Notes: a model not told the origin generated them from the letters alone. DNA of 64,000 nucleotides from Streptococcus oralis (GCF_022749195.1 NZ_CP094226.1:1018001-1082000), one strand, 5' to 3'; positions 51,604 through 60,829 are shown, counted from the stretch's first letter. Numbers and translations are program-made.

Positions 51604-51792
51604 TTAATAGTCTGTCGAAACTGGTGCAATCAACCATAAAATGATATAAGCAAGAACTCCTGTCCCATAACAAAATGCAAGAACAGCCCAAATGACACGA
51701 ACAATTGTTGGATCGATATCAAAATAATGAGCAACTCCTGCGCATACTCCACCAATTTTTTGATCTTTCCCGCTTCTCATTAATTTTTTCAT
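51604..51792 (-). CDS. PspC domain protein
   Basis: This 62-residue protein has the PspC domain: the GGVCAGVAHYFDIDPTIVRVIW core and one or two membrane helices at the C-terminal side (IWAVLAFCYGTGVLAYIILWLIAP). In enterobacteria PspC is part of the membrane-stress response; the small single-domain form in firmicutes is not the phage-shock system and its role is unclear. It lies 21 bases after the glucosyltransferase gene, likely in one message. Confidence 0.85.
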   Translation of the reverse strand: MKKLMRSGKDQKIGGVCAGVAHYFDIDPTIVRVIWAVLAFCYGTGVLAYIILWLIAPVSTDY

Positions 51793-51812
51793 TTTTTCTT
51801 CCTCTTATTCTA

Positions 51813-53138
51813 TTATTTGAATTCGTCTCTCCAATAATCTCTGATGCTAGACAATTGTTTTCGAGACGCTCTTAAAATACGCTTGGATTCTTTTACTGGG
51901 CTTGTAACAGCCTGTTGAGGTAGATAGAGAATCGTTTTTAAAAAGCGCTGAGTGACAGGTTGTCCATCATGTAGCTCATGTTCAAAGTTATTTGAGATAA
52001 TGGCATCAAGGTAAAACTCATGTACTCGTTTCCCAAAATTTTCAGCCGAAATCTCGTACAACTTATCCGCCAACTTTTGTTCAGACATATCAGGAGTAGC
52101 GATCAAAGCTTCAAGGATAGCTCCTGCAAGCTCTCGTTCTCCATAGTAGAGGGTCCCAAACATTTTATCATTGATCAGATTTTCAAGATAGGGATTGCCA
52201 TGAGCAATAACAGGCGTTCCACTGGCTAGACTTTCTAGATAGGTTAAACCCTGAGTTTCACTCGTAGAGGCTGAAATAAAGAAATCAGCTGCCTTATAGT
52301 ACAAGGCTGTCTCACTTGGAGCAATCATACCTGTAAAAATCACATGTTTTTGTATGTTTAATTTCCCTGCTTGTTCTTTCAGACTATCCAGATAAGGTCC
52401 GTCTCCAGCAACAACCAACTTCACCTTGTCTTCTTCTTTCAAAACCTGCGCAAAGGCAGCTAAGACTGCTTGGATATTCTTCTCATAAGAAATACGCGAA
52501 AGGCTCAGTAGCATTTTCTCGCCTTCCTGAATACCTAACTTCGAACGAAGCTCTTGTAAGTTTTCGTCTTTGATCTCAGGTCGTTCAAACTTAGCCAGCT
52601 CAATTCCAGTTGGGATGACACGCTTTTCAACCTTGACTTTGTATTTAGATAAAAGGTCACGAACAATCTCACTAGGGCAAATCACGCCATCTACATCATG
52701 AAGGAAGCCACGCACCAAATATTTTACCATACTCGGACGAATTAGCATGCCCTTAGCAATGTAATGCACATAGTCTTCATACTGGGTATGGTAGGTATGA
52801 ATAACTGGAATTTTCAATTCTCTAGCAATCCAAATCCCTAACAAACCAAGAGAAAATTCTGTCTGGGTATGAATAATATCGAGTTGATACTGCTTGGCAA
52901 TTTCAAGCGCCTTTGTAAAACCTCGGTAGGCAAATCGTCGATCCTTAAATGCAAAGAAAGGGACACTCGGAATGCGAATAATTTGCCAATCCTCGTATCG
53001 ATTCACATCTTTATCAGTTGTTGTAAAGATAAAAACTGCATGCCCCTGCTTTTCAAGCTCAGTTTTCAAAGTCCGAATACTAGTCGCGACCCCGGAAACC
53101 TGAGGGAAATAGGTATCTGTAAATAAACCAATTCGCAT
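51813..53138 (-). CDS. 1,2-diacylglycerol 3-alpha-glucosyltransferase (glycolipid synthase)
   Basis: This GT4-type enzyme of 441 residues is predicted to put glucose on diacylglycerol, making the glycolipid that the next enzyme extends. It begins MRIGLFTDTYFPQVSGVATSIRTLKTELEKQGHAV, as in the streptococcal and mycoplasma MGS enzymes. The nucleotide-sugar part has LSLSRISYEKNIQAVL and the glutamate motif TSETQGLTYLESLASGTPV. It would be at the membrane face without a transmembrane helix. It is nine bases after cpoA, the usual pair in pneumococcus. The glycolipid affects membrane curvature and anchors lipoteichoic acid. Confidence 0.87.
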   Translation of the reverse strand: MRIGLFTDTYFPQVSGVATSIRTLKTELEKQGHAVFIFTTTDKDVNRYEDWQIIRIPSVPFFAFKDRRFAYRGFTKALEIAKQYQLDIIHTQTEFSLGLLGIWIARELKIPVIHTYHTQYEDYVHYIAKGMLIRPSMVKYLVRGFLHDVDGVICPSEIVRDLLSKYKVKVEKRVIPTGIELAKFERPEIKDENLQELRSKLGIQEGEKMLLSLSRISYEKNIQAVLAAFAQVLKEEDKVKLVVAGDGPYLDSLKEQAGKLNIQKHVIFTGMIAPSETALYYKAADFFISASTSETQGLTYLESLASGTPVIAHGNPYLENLINDKMFGTLYYGERELAGAILEALIATPDMSEQKLADKLYEISAENFGKRVHEFYLDAIISNNFEHELHDGQPVTQRFLKTILYLPQQAVTSPVKESKRILRASRKQLSSIRDYWRDEFK

Positions 53139-53146
53139 AAATTACC

Positions 53147-54190
53147 TCACTTTTTGCCCAAAGCAGCCTGTTCTCGATAAAATTTTAACCAGATTTCCAA
53201 CAAATGCTCCTCAGAGTACTCTTTGGAGATCTCGCGAGCTTTTTCTTTCAAGTCCTTTAAGGCTTCAGGGTCATTCTTGTATTCTAGGATTGCTTCTCTC
53301 ATCTCGGAAACATCACTTGTAGCACGATAATTCCCATCAAGAATAACCTTATACAGATCCAAATCTCTTAACATAATAGGAGCCTCGCAACTAGCGGCCT
53401 CTAAGATGGTCATAGGGAATAATTCATTGTAACTTGGTAGCAAGAATAGATCCGCCATAGCGTAAAGCTCCCGCATCCGTTCGGGTGACACAATCCCAGG
53501 GAAAATAAGATTTTCAGGTGGCTTGTCCATTATCTTCTTGTAGCGTTCATAACCATCTGTCATCCCACCAAATGAAAAACCACCTGCCCAGATAAAGGTA
53601 ATTTCTGGCAATTCCTCAGCAAGACGAATAAAATCATCAATTCCTTTACGTTTCTGAACTTGACCCGCACCGATTACGACAAACTGATCTTCCGCAAGAT
53701 CCATTTCCTTCCGGAGTTGTGCAACCTGTTCAGCTGGTAATGGATGCCATTTTTCTTTGTTTACAAAGTTTGGAATATAAGTTACTTTTTCACGCGGAAT
53801 ACCAGCAGCCACCAAATCCTCGATAAACATGGGATTGACCACCACCAAGTGTTCCATTCGGTTGTAAAAGGAAAAAACATAGCGTTTGACAATTCCTTTT
53901 AGGAAAAATGGAATCTTCAAACTCCCCTCAAGCGTATCAGGCAAAAAATGCACATAGCCAATTTTTCTCCCAGAGCGTTTCTTTTGGAAAGTAGATAAAT
54001 AATAAGGGAAATCAATGGTGTGAAAATGAGTTACATCTGCCTCTACAGGAAGATTCTCTGTAACAATCAACTGGTCTTTGGCATCGCGGTGAAGGAGACT
54101 AACCAATTCTCGATAAGCTCCTGACACTCCTTGACCAGCTACTTTTTCACTTGAACTTAGCATATTAATACGCAATTTTTCGTTTTCCAT
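53147..54190 (-). CDS. cpoA: CpoA, galactosyl-glucosyl-diacylglycerol synthase
   Basis: This GT4 enzyme adds galactose to glucosyl-diacylglycerol to form the main glycolipid; mutations in it in pneumococcus alter response to beta-lactams. It begins MENEKLRINMLSSSEKVAGQGVSGAYRELVSLLH. Further on are YIPNFVNKEKW and the donor motif ELFPMTILEAASCEAPIML. I start it at the ATG at 54190. No good Shine-Dalgarno lies before it, and a TATAAT box ends only about eight bases upstream, so the message is probably leaderless. At 347 residues it has the usual length. It is the first gene of a unit with the glucosyltransferase and the PspC gene. Confidence 0.88.
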   Translation of the reverse strand: MENEKLRINMLSSSEKVAGQGVSGAYRELVSLLHRDAKDQLIVTENLPVEADVTHFHTIDFPYYLSTFQKKRSGRKIGYVHFLPDTLEGSLKIPFFLKGIVKRYVFSFYNRMEHLVVVNPMFIEDLVAAGIPREKVTYIPNFVNKEKWHPLPAEQVAQLRKEMDLAEDQFVVIGAGQVQKRKGIDDFIRLAEELPEITFIWAGGFSFGGMTDGYERYKKIMDKPPENLIFPGIVSPERMRELYAMADLFLLPSYNELFPMTILEAASCEAPIMLRDLDLYKVILDGNYRATSDVSEMREAILEYKNDPEALKDLKEKAREISKEYSEEHLLEIWLKFYREQAALGKK

Positions 54191-54197
54191 ACCTTTC

Positions 54198-54206
54198 ATT
54201 ATACCA
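54198..54206 (-). promoter_or_regulatory. cpoA promoter
   Basis: On the minus strand TATAAT (54203-54198) with TGG before it. It overlaps an ATG three codons before the chosen start, so that upstream ATG cannot be the start for transcripts from this promoter; expected transcription start is 54192-54190. Confidence 0.65.
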
Positions 54207-54237
54207 TTTTATTTCCAGAAAATCAGCAAAAGAAAGA

Positions 54238-54285
54238 AGAGACGATTGGAAAAAGGATAAAATTACCTTTTTTCCAATCGTCTCT
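54238..54285 (-). terminator. terminator of the dnaG-rpoD-DUF59 unit
   Basis: AGAGACGATTGGAAAAAGG pairs with CCTTTTTTCCAATCGTCTCT with one bulge, around a nine-base loop. The exit on the minus strand is TCTTCTTTCTTTT. This strong hairpin separates rpoD and its neighbours from cpoA. Confidence 0.8.
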
Positions 54286-54302
54286 CGCATTTTTCTTAGT
54301 CT

Positions 54303-54632
54303 TTATTTAATTCCTAGAGCGATACGTGCATATCGGCTCATTTTTTCAACCGTCCAAGCTGGATACCAGACCAATTTGACCTCGGTATTAGTTACCTCAG
54401 GCACATCTGTCATCGCATCATGTATCTGGTCTGTCAAAAGGTCAGCCAGTGGGCAGCCCATAGTTGTCAAGGTCATATCAATTTCAGTGTGACCTGTTTC
54501 ACCATCAAAACGAATTTCATAAATCAAACCTAGGTTGACAATATCAATCCCCAACTCAGGGTCGATGACTTCTTCCAAGGCATTTAAAATGCGTGTTTTG
54601 ATTGTTTCAATTTGCTCTTCTGTATAAGCCAT
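54303..54632 (-). CDS. DUF59/MIP18 family metal-sulfur cluster assembly factor
   Basis: The 109-residue protein is of the MIP18 family (SufT/PaaD-like), which helps to put iron-sulfur clusters in proteins. It has the core EVIDPELGIDIVNLGLIYEI and TLTTMGCPLADLLTDQI with the conserved cysteine in MGCP. The ATG at 54632 (MAYTEEQIETIK) is preceded by GAGG. It lies just after rpoD and is in the dnaG-rpoD unit. Function is from family; the client proteins are not known. Confidence 0.85.
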   Translation of the reverse strand: MAYTEEQIETIKTRILNALEEVIDPELGIDIVNLGLIYEIRFDGETGHTEIDMTLTTMGCPLADLLTDQIHDAMTDVPEVTNTEVKLVWYPAWTVEKMSRYARIALGIK

Positions 54633-54646
54633 GTTCATCCTCACTC

Positions 54647-55756
54647 TTAGTCTTCAATAAAATCACGAAGGGGTTTGCTGCGACTTGGTTGGCGCAATTT
54701 TCTCAAAGCCTTGGCCTCGATCTGACGGATACGCTCACGAGTCACGTTAAAGACTTTCCCAACATCTTCAAGAGTACGCATTTTCCCATCATCTAGCCCG
54801 AAGCGCAAGCGCAAGACGTTTTCTTCACGGTCTGTGAGAGTATCCAAAACCTCATCCAACTGCTCACGCAAAACGATACGAGTTGTGTAGTCTACTGGAT
54901 TTTCAATCACTTCGTCTTCGATAAAGTCCCCAAGATGGCTATCGTCCTCTTCACCAATCGGTGTTTCAAGTGATACTGGTTCTTGAGCGATTTTCAAGAT
55001 TTCACGCACCTTGTCAGGTGTCATATCCATACGCTCAGCGATTTGTTCAGGAGTTGGATCTTGACCCAATTCTTGAAGGAGATTCCGCTGTTCACGGACA
55101 AGCTTGTTAATGGTTTCTACCATGTGGACAGGGATACGGATAGTGCGGGCCTGGTCAGCGATGGCACGAGTGATTGCCTGACGAATCCACCAAGTTGCAT
55201 ACGTAGAAAACTTAAATCCTTTTGAATAGTCAAACTTGTCCACGGCCTTCATCAAGCCCATGTTTCCTTCTTGAATCAAGTCAAGAAACTGCATGCCACG
55301 CCCTACGTAGCGCTTAGCGATAGAAACTACCAAACGAAGGTTGGCTTCTGCAAGACGTTGTTTGGCTTCGATATCACCAGCCTCAACTGCTAGGGCCAAT
55401 TCTTTTTCCTCTTCATTTGTCAAGAGAGGAACAACCCCAATTTCCTTCAAATACATACGGACAGGGTCATTAACCTTGGCAGAAGTTGAGCCAATCAGGT
55501 CCTCATCACTGAGTTCTGGTTCTTCTTCTGCACTAAGAACACGCGCACTTGGATTTCCTTCATTATCTGTGATAGAAATTCCAGCATCCTGAATCCGTTG
55601 CAAAAGGTCTTCAATGCCGTCTGCATCGAGGGTGAAAGGAATAACCAGACTTGAATTGATTTCGTCATCTGTTGCTGTTCCTGTTTTTTTGTGGTTACGG
55701 ATAAAGTCTGCTACTTGCACATCAAATGTCGTTACTTCTTTTTGTTTTGTTGCCAT
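54647..55756 (-). CDS. rpoD: primary sigma factor RpoD (SigA)
   Basis: The main sigma factor directs RNA polymerase to housekeeping promoters. It has region 1.2 onwards ([23 protein letters not shown]), region 2 with the -10-binding helix ([23 protein letters not shown]), region 3 and region 4 with the helix-turn-helix for the -35 ([28 protein letters not shown]). At 369 residues it is short in region 1.1, typical of streptococci. Start 55756 follows GGAG and lies two bases after the dnaG stop. Confidence 0.98.
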   Translation of the reverse strand: MATKQKEVTTFDVQVADFIRNHKKTGTATDDEINSSLVIPFTLDADGIEDLLQRIQDAGISITDNEGNPSARVLSAEEEPELSDEDLIGSTSAKVNDPVRMYLKEIGVVPLLTNEEEKELALAVEAGDIEAKQRLAEANLRLVVSIAKRYVGRGMQFLDLIQEGNMGLMKAVDKFDYSKGFKFSTYATWWIRQAITRAIADQARTIRIPVHMVETINKLVREQRNLLQELGQDPTPEQIAERMDMTPDKVREILKIAQEPVSLETPIGEEDDSHLGDFIEDEVIENPVDYTTRIVLREQLDEVLDTLTDREENVLRLRFGLDDGKMRTLEDVGKVFNVTRERIRQIEAKALRKLRQPSRSKPLRDFIED

Positions 55757-55758
55757 TA

Positions 55759-57519
55759 TTACTCCATTCTTCTCTTTTGGGAAATCAATCGTTGCAATTC
55801 TTCCAAGGCTGTGTCTGTATCTCCTACATGACTAGCTTCCTGCACTTTCTTTTTAATTCTTAAGTTGTCCTTGCTGAGGAGGGCACGGTTTCGAGTCGCT
55901 TCGACTTCCGCTAGCTCTTGGGGCGACATCTCAACTGGCAAATCCAAGCTAAGCACGTGGTACCAAGCATTTTCAACTTCAGGTGTCTGATGAGAAAGCT
56001 CCTCTGAGGCGATTTCTCCCTGCTCACTTAATAATTCGTAAAGAATCTGAAATTCTGGGGTATCAAAGAAAAAATCTTCTCTTAATCGATAGTCATTCAA
56101 AACAACTGGGTTCTCAGCCATCCTATAGAGGAGATGTGCCTCTGCTCTCATGACTGCTGTCAGTTGGCGCGTTACAGGCAAACTAATCGCTGCTGGAGGT
56201 TGCTCCTCTTTAACTCTTTCCTGCCTCTGAACAATGCGACTTTCATTTACTATCTGTTCCACCTGCTGGTAATCAAAAGAAAGTAGATTATCCGCCAGAA
56301 TGTGGATATAAGAATTCTGGGCAGTGATAGACTTTTCCTTGGCGATTAGGGGCGCAATCTTTTCAATGAACTCAATTTGCGCCTGTAAGTTATCACTATT
56401 TTCTGGCTTGAGCTGGTGAATATAGAACTCTATAGGACTAATCCGGGTCTTGGTTAAAAGGTAAGCCAGGTCTTCAGTAGAATTCTTTTGCAAATACTCA
56501 TCTGGGTCCATGGCATCAGGTACTCGAACAACCTCCACTGAAAAGTCTTTTAACTCCTCTAAAGCCTTGGCTGTTGCTGCCTGCCCTGCCTTGTCGCCAT
56601 CATAGCTGAGAACAATTTTTTTGGTAAAGCGTTTGAGGTGGTCAACATGCTCCTTGCTTAAGGCTGTTCCCATGGAAGCTACAGCATTTTCTATACCAGC
56701 ACGGTAGGCTGCAATCACATCCATGAAGCCTTCCATCAGATAGAGCTCTGTAACCTTACCTGTTCCCTTTTTTGCCTTGTCCAAATGATACAATTCGTAA
56801 CTCTTGTTAAAAATTGCAGTTGAACGGCTATTTTTATACTTGGCAGTCTGACTATCCGTTTCTTGCCAGATACGACCTGAAAATGCAATAACCTGCCCCT
56901 TGTCATTGGTCAAAGGAAAGATGATCCGTCCAAAAAAAGTATCATAAAATTGATTGCCATCTGACAGATAAAACAAGCCGGAATCCAATAAATCCTTTTC
57001 CTCAAACTTGTCAGCTAAACGTTGGTAGAGATAGGTTCTCTCTGCTGGAGCTAGCCCAATCTGAAAGTGCTTCAGAACATCATCTGTCAATCCGCGTTTG
57101 TAGAGATAAGCCCTTGCTTCTTCTCCCATCTTGGTCGTCATGAGGATGGCATGGTAAAAACGGGCAGCTTCTTCATGCATATCATATAGAGCTTGATGAG
57201 GGGAAGCTTGTTGGGGACGAGACTGAACCGGCATAGCTAGTTGAATACCGACGCGCTCTCCTAAGAGCTGAACGGCTTCCATGAAGGACACGCCTTGGTA
57301 TTCTTCGATAAACTTAAAGACATCTCCTGAACGCCCACATCCAAAACAGTGATAAAACTGCTTGTCTTCCACAACGTTGAAAGAGGGGGTCTTTTCACCA
57401 TGAAAAGGACAGAGCCCTAAATAGTTCCGTCCAGCCTTTTGTAAAGAAATCACATCACCTATGACTTCCACAATGTTGGCATTGTTTTTGATTTCTTCAA
57501 TGACTTGCTTGTCAACCAT
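55759..57519 (-). CDS. dnaG: DNA primase DnaG
   Basis: Primase makes the RNA primers for replication. The zinc finger is CPFH at residues 37-40 and CFGC at 58-61 (CHC2 type). The TOPRIM core has [15 protein letters not shown] and [13 protein letters not shown]. The C-terminal helicase-binding part follows. I use the ATG at 57519 ([10 protein letters not shown]) with GGAGG before it; the longer frame adds MEVLC and overlaps that site. 586 residues. First gene of the dnaG-rpoD unit. Confidence 0.97.
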   Translation of the reverse strand: MVDKQVIEEIKNNANIVEVIGDVISLQKAGRNYLGLCPFHGEKTPSFNVVEDKQFYHCFGCGRSGDVFKFIEEYQGVSFMEAVQLLGERVGIQLAMPVQSRPQQASPHQALYDMHEEAARFYHAILMTTKMGEEARAYLYKRGLTDDVLKHFQIGLAPAERTYLYQRLADKFEEKDLLDSGLFYLSDGNQFYDTFFGRIIFPLTNDKGQVIAFSGRIWQETDSQTAKYKNSRSTAIFNKSYELYHLDKAKKGTGKVTELYLMEGFMDVIAAYRAGIENAVASMGTALSKEHVDHLKRFTKKIVLSYDGDKAGQAATAKALEELKDFSVEVVRVPDAMDPDEYLQKNSTEDLAYLLTKTRISPIEFYIHQLKPENSDNLQAQIEFIEKIAPLIAKEKSITAQNSYIHILADNLLSFDYQQVEQIVNESRIVQRQERVKEEQPPAAISLPVTRQLTAVMRAEAHLLYRMAENPVVLNDYRLREDFFFDTPEFQILYELLSEQGEIASEELSHQTPEVENAWYHVLSLDLPVEMSPQELAEVEATRNRALLSKDNLRIKKKVQEASHVGDTDTALEELQRLISQKRRME

Positions 57520-57646
57520 ACACAATACCTCCATCTTATCATAGTTTCACGTAAACTAGTATAGCTTATTTCTGAAAAAAAGTAAACCATTTCATACGCT
57601 TTCCGTAATTCTCTTTGCCTTATTTTTCTAGATTGAAATAGAAGAT

Positions 57647-57682
57647 AAAAAAACTCAGAAACACTTCCATGTTTCTAAGTTA
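57647..57682 (-). terminator. terminator of the tryptophan ABC operon
   Basis: On the minus strand ACTTAGAAACA and TGTTTCTGAGT pair with one mismatch around a short loop and are followed by seven Ts. Confidence 0.8.
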
Positions 57683-57716
57683 ATCTTCACTATTTTTTGA
57701 TGAAATACAGGCTCAT

Positions 57717-58475
57717 CTATTCAAATAATTGATAGTAGTCTGAAATTTTCATCTGAGCTTTTTCTTCTTTATTGAGGTCTTGGATGATACGACCTTCCTT
57801 CATGACAATCAGACGATTGCCATACTTCAGTGCATCTTCCATATGGTGGGTAATCATCAAGGCTGTTAGATGATCCTTGCTGACAAAGTCATCTGTTAAC
57901 TCCATCAAGGCAACACTGGTCTTTGGGTCAAGGGCTGCTGTGTGTTCATCCAACAAGAGCAACTCTGGTCGTTTCAAGGTTGCCATCAAGAGACTCAAGG
58001 CCTGACGTTGACCACCTGATAGAAATTCAATCGGAGTATCTAGATGCTTTTCAAGACCATTTCCCACTTTTTCAATGGTAGTCTGAAACTCTTCTCTATG
58101 GCTTGAAAGTCTCCTAGGAAGGAGTCCTCTCTTCTCACCACGAAACTTGGCAATTAAGAGATTTTCCGCCACCGTCATACGGGGAGCCGTCCCCATCTTA
58201 GGATCCTGAAAGACACGAGACAAGTACTTAGCCCGCTTTTCAGGTGAAAAATGCGTCACATCCTCGCCCATGATACGGATACTTCCACTTGTTAAAGGTA
58301 AGGTACCTGCAATAGTGTTAAAAAGTGTTGACTTCCCTGCTCCATTTCCACCTAGGATGGTAATGAAATCATGTTCGAAAATTTCAAGAGAAACATCATT
58401 CAGAATGATTTTTTCTTCGTCAAAGCCATTCGTGATGACTTTGGTAGCATTTTTTAATTCTACAATTGCTGTCAT
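57717..58475 (-). CDS. trpZ: ABC transporter ATP-binding protein, predicted tryptophan uptake
   Basis: This 252-residue ATPase has Walker A GGNGAGKSTLFN, signature LSGGQRQALSLLMA and Walker B LLLLDEHTAALDPKT (His in place of the usual Pro). It works with the membrane protein and binding protein upstream. The start ATG overlaps the permease stop by four bases (ATGA). The operon is led by a T-box with a UGG specifier, which is why tryptophan is the expected substrate. Gene letters in this group vary; I use the trpXYZ set. Confidence 0.85.
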   Translation of the reverse strand: MTAIVELKNATKVITNGFDEEKIILNDVSLEIFEHDFITILGGNGAGKSTLFNTIAGTLPLTSGSIRIMGEDVTHFSPEKRAKYLSRVFQDPKMGTAPRMTVAENLLIAKFRGEKRGLLPRRLSSHREEFQTTIEKVGNGLEKHLDTPIEFLSGGQRQALSLLMATLKRPELLLLDEHTAALDPKTSVALMELTDDFVSKDHLTALMITHHMEDALKYGNRLIVMKEGRIIQDLNKEEKAQMKISDYYQLFE

Positions 58476-59338
58476 TTGCTAAACTTGACTCCTTTCAGGT
58501 ATTTGCTTTTGAAGGTTGGAATCATGAGACAAACTGCCAAAATCAAGGCGCTGTACAAACGAAGATAACTTGTATTAAACCCAAGAGCTATCACTCCCCA
58601 AACGAGGAACTGATAAGCAATAGACCCTACAACGATGGTCATGAGTCGCTCTGCCAGAGTCAAACTCTTGAACAAAACCTCACCAATAATCAAGCTAGCA
58701 AGCCCTACGACAATCACGCCGATTCCTCGAGAAACATCTGCATATCCTTCTTGTTGAGCAATCAAGGCCCCTGCAAGCGCGATAATTCCATTTGAGAGAA
58801 CCAAACCCATGAGTTCCATACGTCCCGTATTGATACCAAAGCTACGTGCCATATCAGGATTGTCACCGGTAGCGATGTAGGCCTGACCTAGTTTGGTATC
58901 TAGGAAAAAGAGCATGAGACCAATAACAAGAGCTACAAAGATTAATCCAGTCAGCAGTTGGTTAAGGTCTGAATCGAAAGGCAAGACATCCTGAATTTGC
59001 TTGGTTCCAAGAAGCCCCAGATTGGCACGCCCCATAATCATGAGCATGATGGAATGGCAGGAAGTCATGACCAGAATCCCTGATAAGAGAGTTGGGATTT
59101 TTCCTTTGGTATATAAGAGACCTGTCGCCATTCCAGCTAGACAGCCCGCTCCTACTGCGGCTAGGGTTGCTAAAAATGGGTTGACTCCCTGTGTTATCAA
59201 GGTTACAGTTACTGCTCCCCCAAGAGGAAAAGAACCTTCAGTAGTCATATCAGGGAAATTCAAAATTCGAAAAGTCATAAAGATTCCCAAACCTAAAATC
59301 GCCCAGACCATCCCCTGAGAAATAATGGATACTATCAT
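58472..59338 (-). CDS. trpY: ABC transporter permease, predicted tryptophan uptake
   Basis: The 288-residue membrane protein has about eight hydrophobic segments and belongs to the branched-chain-type permease fold. It starts MIVSIISQGMVWAILGLGIFMTFRILNFPDMTTEGSFPLGG. Within it are ALAGALIAQQEGYADVSRGIGVIVVGLASLIIGE. It is 65 bases after the binding-protein gene, a gap with a hairpin that may reduce its expression, and overlaps the ATPase. Confidence 0.87.
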   Translation of the reverse strand: MIVSIISQGMVWAILGLGIFMTFRILNFPDMTTEGSFPLGGAVTVTLITQGVNPFLATLAAVGAGCLAGMATGLLYTKGKIPTLLSGILVMTSCHSIMLMIMGRANLGLLGTKQIQDVLPFDSDLNQLLTGLIFVALVIGLMLFFLDTKLGQAYIATGDNPDMARSFGINTGRMELMGLVLSNGIIALAGALIAQQEGYADVSRGIGVIVVGLASLIIGEVLFKSLTLAERLMTIVVGSIAYQFLVWGVIALGFNTSYLRLYSALILAVCLMIPTFKSKYLKGVKFSK

Positions 59339-59370
59339 AATCTTTCACTCATTTCTTTCTTTAGTAAAAA

Positions 59371-59398
59371 TGGGAGGAGATGTGTCCAGCTCCTCCTT
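59371..59398 (-). terminator. hairpin between trpX and trpY
   Basis: On the minus strand GGAGGAG (59396-59390) and CTCCTCC (59379-59373) pair around a ten-base loop and are followed by CATTTTT. It looks like a partial terminator that lets the binding protein be made in excess. Confidence 0.6.
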
Positions 59399-59403
59399 TA
59401 TCT

Positions 59404-60399
59404 TTATTCAATCACTTGTCCTGCTTCTTTTAGAACGGACTCAGGAATGGTGATACCAAGTTCCTGCGCTAGTTTTTTGTTAATCACTGACTTACCAGTT
59501 GAAAAGACATTAACTGGCGTATCAGCTGGTTTTTCACCTTTCAAAACTTTGGCAATCATTTTACCAGTAGCCACTCCAAGATCATGTTGGTCAACTACTA
59601 CAGATGCTAATCCACCTGCTTCTACCATGGCAGTGGCACTTGGGTAGATTGGCTTTTTAGCTGTTTGGTTGCTTGAAACAACTGTTGAGAATGCAGATGC
59701 GATGGTGTTGTCAATTGGAACCCAAATCGCATCGACCTTGCTGGTCATAACATTGACTGTTGAAGCAATTTCATTTGTTGATGGAACGGCAAAGGTTTCG
59801 ACTGTCAAACCTGCTTTTTCAGCATAAGCCTTGAATTCTTCAACTTGTGATTTTGAGTTATCTTCACTGCTTGAGTAGAGAGCGCCGATTGTTTTGACAT
59901 TTGGTGTCAAAGTTTTAATCAATTCCACTTGCTGTTCAGCTGGGTTATGATCTGACACCCCTGTAATGTTGCCACCTGGTTTTTTCAAATCTTTGACCAA
60001 GTTAGCACCGATTGGGTCTGTAATAGCAGCCATGATAACAGGTAGGTCTTTTGTAGCACTAGCAAGTCCTTGAGCAGCTGGTGTCGCAATCCCAACAACA
60101 ACGTCGTTTCCATTTGCTACCAATTGTTTACTCATGGTTGCAACCTTGCTCTGATCACCTTCTGAGTTCATAAAGTCGATTTTTACTTGGTCGTCCTTAT
60201 AGCCTTCTTCAGCTAGTCCATCTTGAATCCCTTGGTAAATTAAGTCCAAGGATGGGTGACTAACAAATTGAAGGACACCAACCTTAGCAACCTTTTGCTC
60301 TTCCTTAGCTGCTGGCTTGTTCATTGATGAATAAATCAAGCTAGCCACTACCAATACTGCTAATCCAGCGACAATTCCAATCAAACGTTTATTTTTCAT
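59404..60399 (-). CDS. trpX: ABC transporter substrate-binding protein, predicted tryptophan uptake
   Basis: This 331-residue protein belongs to the ABC sugar/tryptophan-like binding proteins (PF04392 type). The mature domain reads VAKVGVLQFVSHPSLDLIYQGIQDGLAEEGY, IMAAITDPIGANLV and GNITGVSDHNPAEQQVELIK. The N terminus has a hydrophobic segment (about residues 7-25, GIVAGLAVLVVASLIYSS) and no cysteine, so it should be held by an uncleaved helix or secreted, not lipidated. Start at 60399 with AAGGAG. First structural gene after the T-box. Confidence 0.87.
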   Translation of the reverse strand: MKNKRLIGIVAGLAVLVVASLIYSSMNKPAAKEEQKVAKVGVLQFVSHPSLDLIYQGIQDGLAEEGYKDDQVKIDFMNSEGDQSKVATMSKQLVANGNDVVVGIATPAAQGLASATKDLPVIMAAITDPIGANLVKDLKKPGGNITGVSDHNPAEQQVELIKTLTPNVKTIGALYSSSEDNSKSQVEEFKAYAEKAGLTVETFAVPSTNEIASTVNVMTSKVDAIWVPIDNTIASAFSTVVSSNQTAKKPIYPSATAMVEAGGLASVVVDQHDLGVATGKMIAKVLKGEKPADTPVNVFSTGKSVINKKLAQELGITIPESVLKEAGQVIE

Positions 60400-60491
60400 T
60401 TTTCTTTCTCCTTAATTCTTTTACCTTAACTTGTTAAATCACATCATCAAGCGATGCCATCGTTTAAATTCCAATATCTTTCCTCCCCATA

Positions 60492-60730
60492 GAAAAAGTC
60501 CTCACACAAAAAACTTGTGTGAGGACGTCGATGCGCGGTGCCACCTCAATTATAGGGAATATCCCTATCGCTCTTTCTCGCAATAACGAGTTGCACTGTA
60601 AGGTGTGCTCACCGAATTTTTATGATTTCAAATTCTTAAGTACATTCAGCCCAATTTCATCAATTTCATCTATCTGCTTTCACCAACCACAGACTCTCTA
60701 AAAAATGAGCAAGATTACTTTCTGAATGTT
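60492..60730 (-). promoter_or_regulatory. T-box riboswitch, specifier UGG (tryptophan)
   Basis: Read on the minus strand. The base of stem I is ACATTCAG (60729-60722) with CTGAATGT (60649-60642). An AGTA on the 5' side and GAA on the 3' side form the expected loop E. The codon TGG (60653-60651) then lies in the specifier loop, followed by a purine. AGAGAG and GGTGAAAGC are typical stem I motifs. The T-box sequence GGTGGCACCGCG is at 60545-60534. The terminator GTCCTCACACAA / TTGTGTGAGGAC (60526-60498) is followed by TTTTTCT. Uncharged tRNA-Trp would stop termination and turn on the ABC transporter. Confidence 0.9.
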
Positions 60731-60733
60731 TAA

Positions 60734-60761
60734 ATTATATCATTTTTCAACTACTTGTCAA
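60734..60761 (-). promoter_or_regulatory. promoter of the T-box operon
   Basis: On the minus strand TTGACA (60761-60756), 16 bases, TATAAT (60739-60734). Leads into stem I within a few bases. Confidence 0.8.
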
Positions 60762-60787
60762 GCTTATTTTTAGAATTATTTAAACAA

Positions 60788-60821
60788 TTCAAAAACTTCC
60801 CCTTGAAAAAAGAGGAAGTTT
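60788..60821 (-). terminator. ppc terminator
   Basis: On the minus strand AAACTTCC and GGAAGTTT pair around a 13-base loop and are followed by TTTG. It lies between ppc and the T-box promoter. Confidence 0.65.
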
Positions 60822-60829
60822 GTAGAATA

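Noticed and set aside
60400..60490. Short frame MGRKDIGI between the T-box and trpX as a leader peptide
   Set aside because: It has no tryptophan codons, and the T-box already explains regulation.
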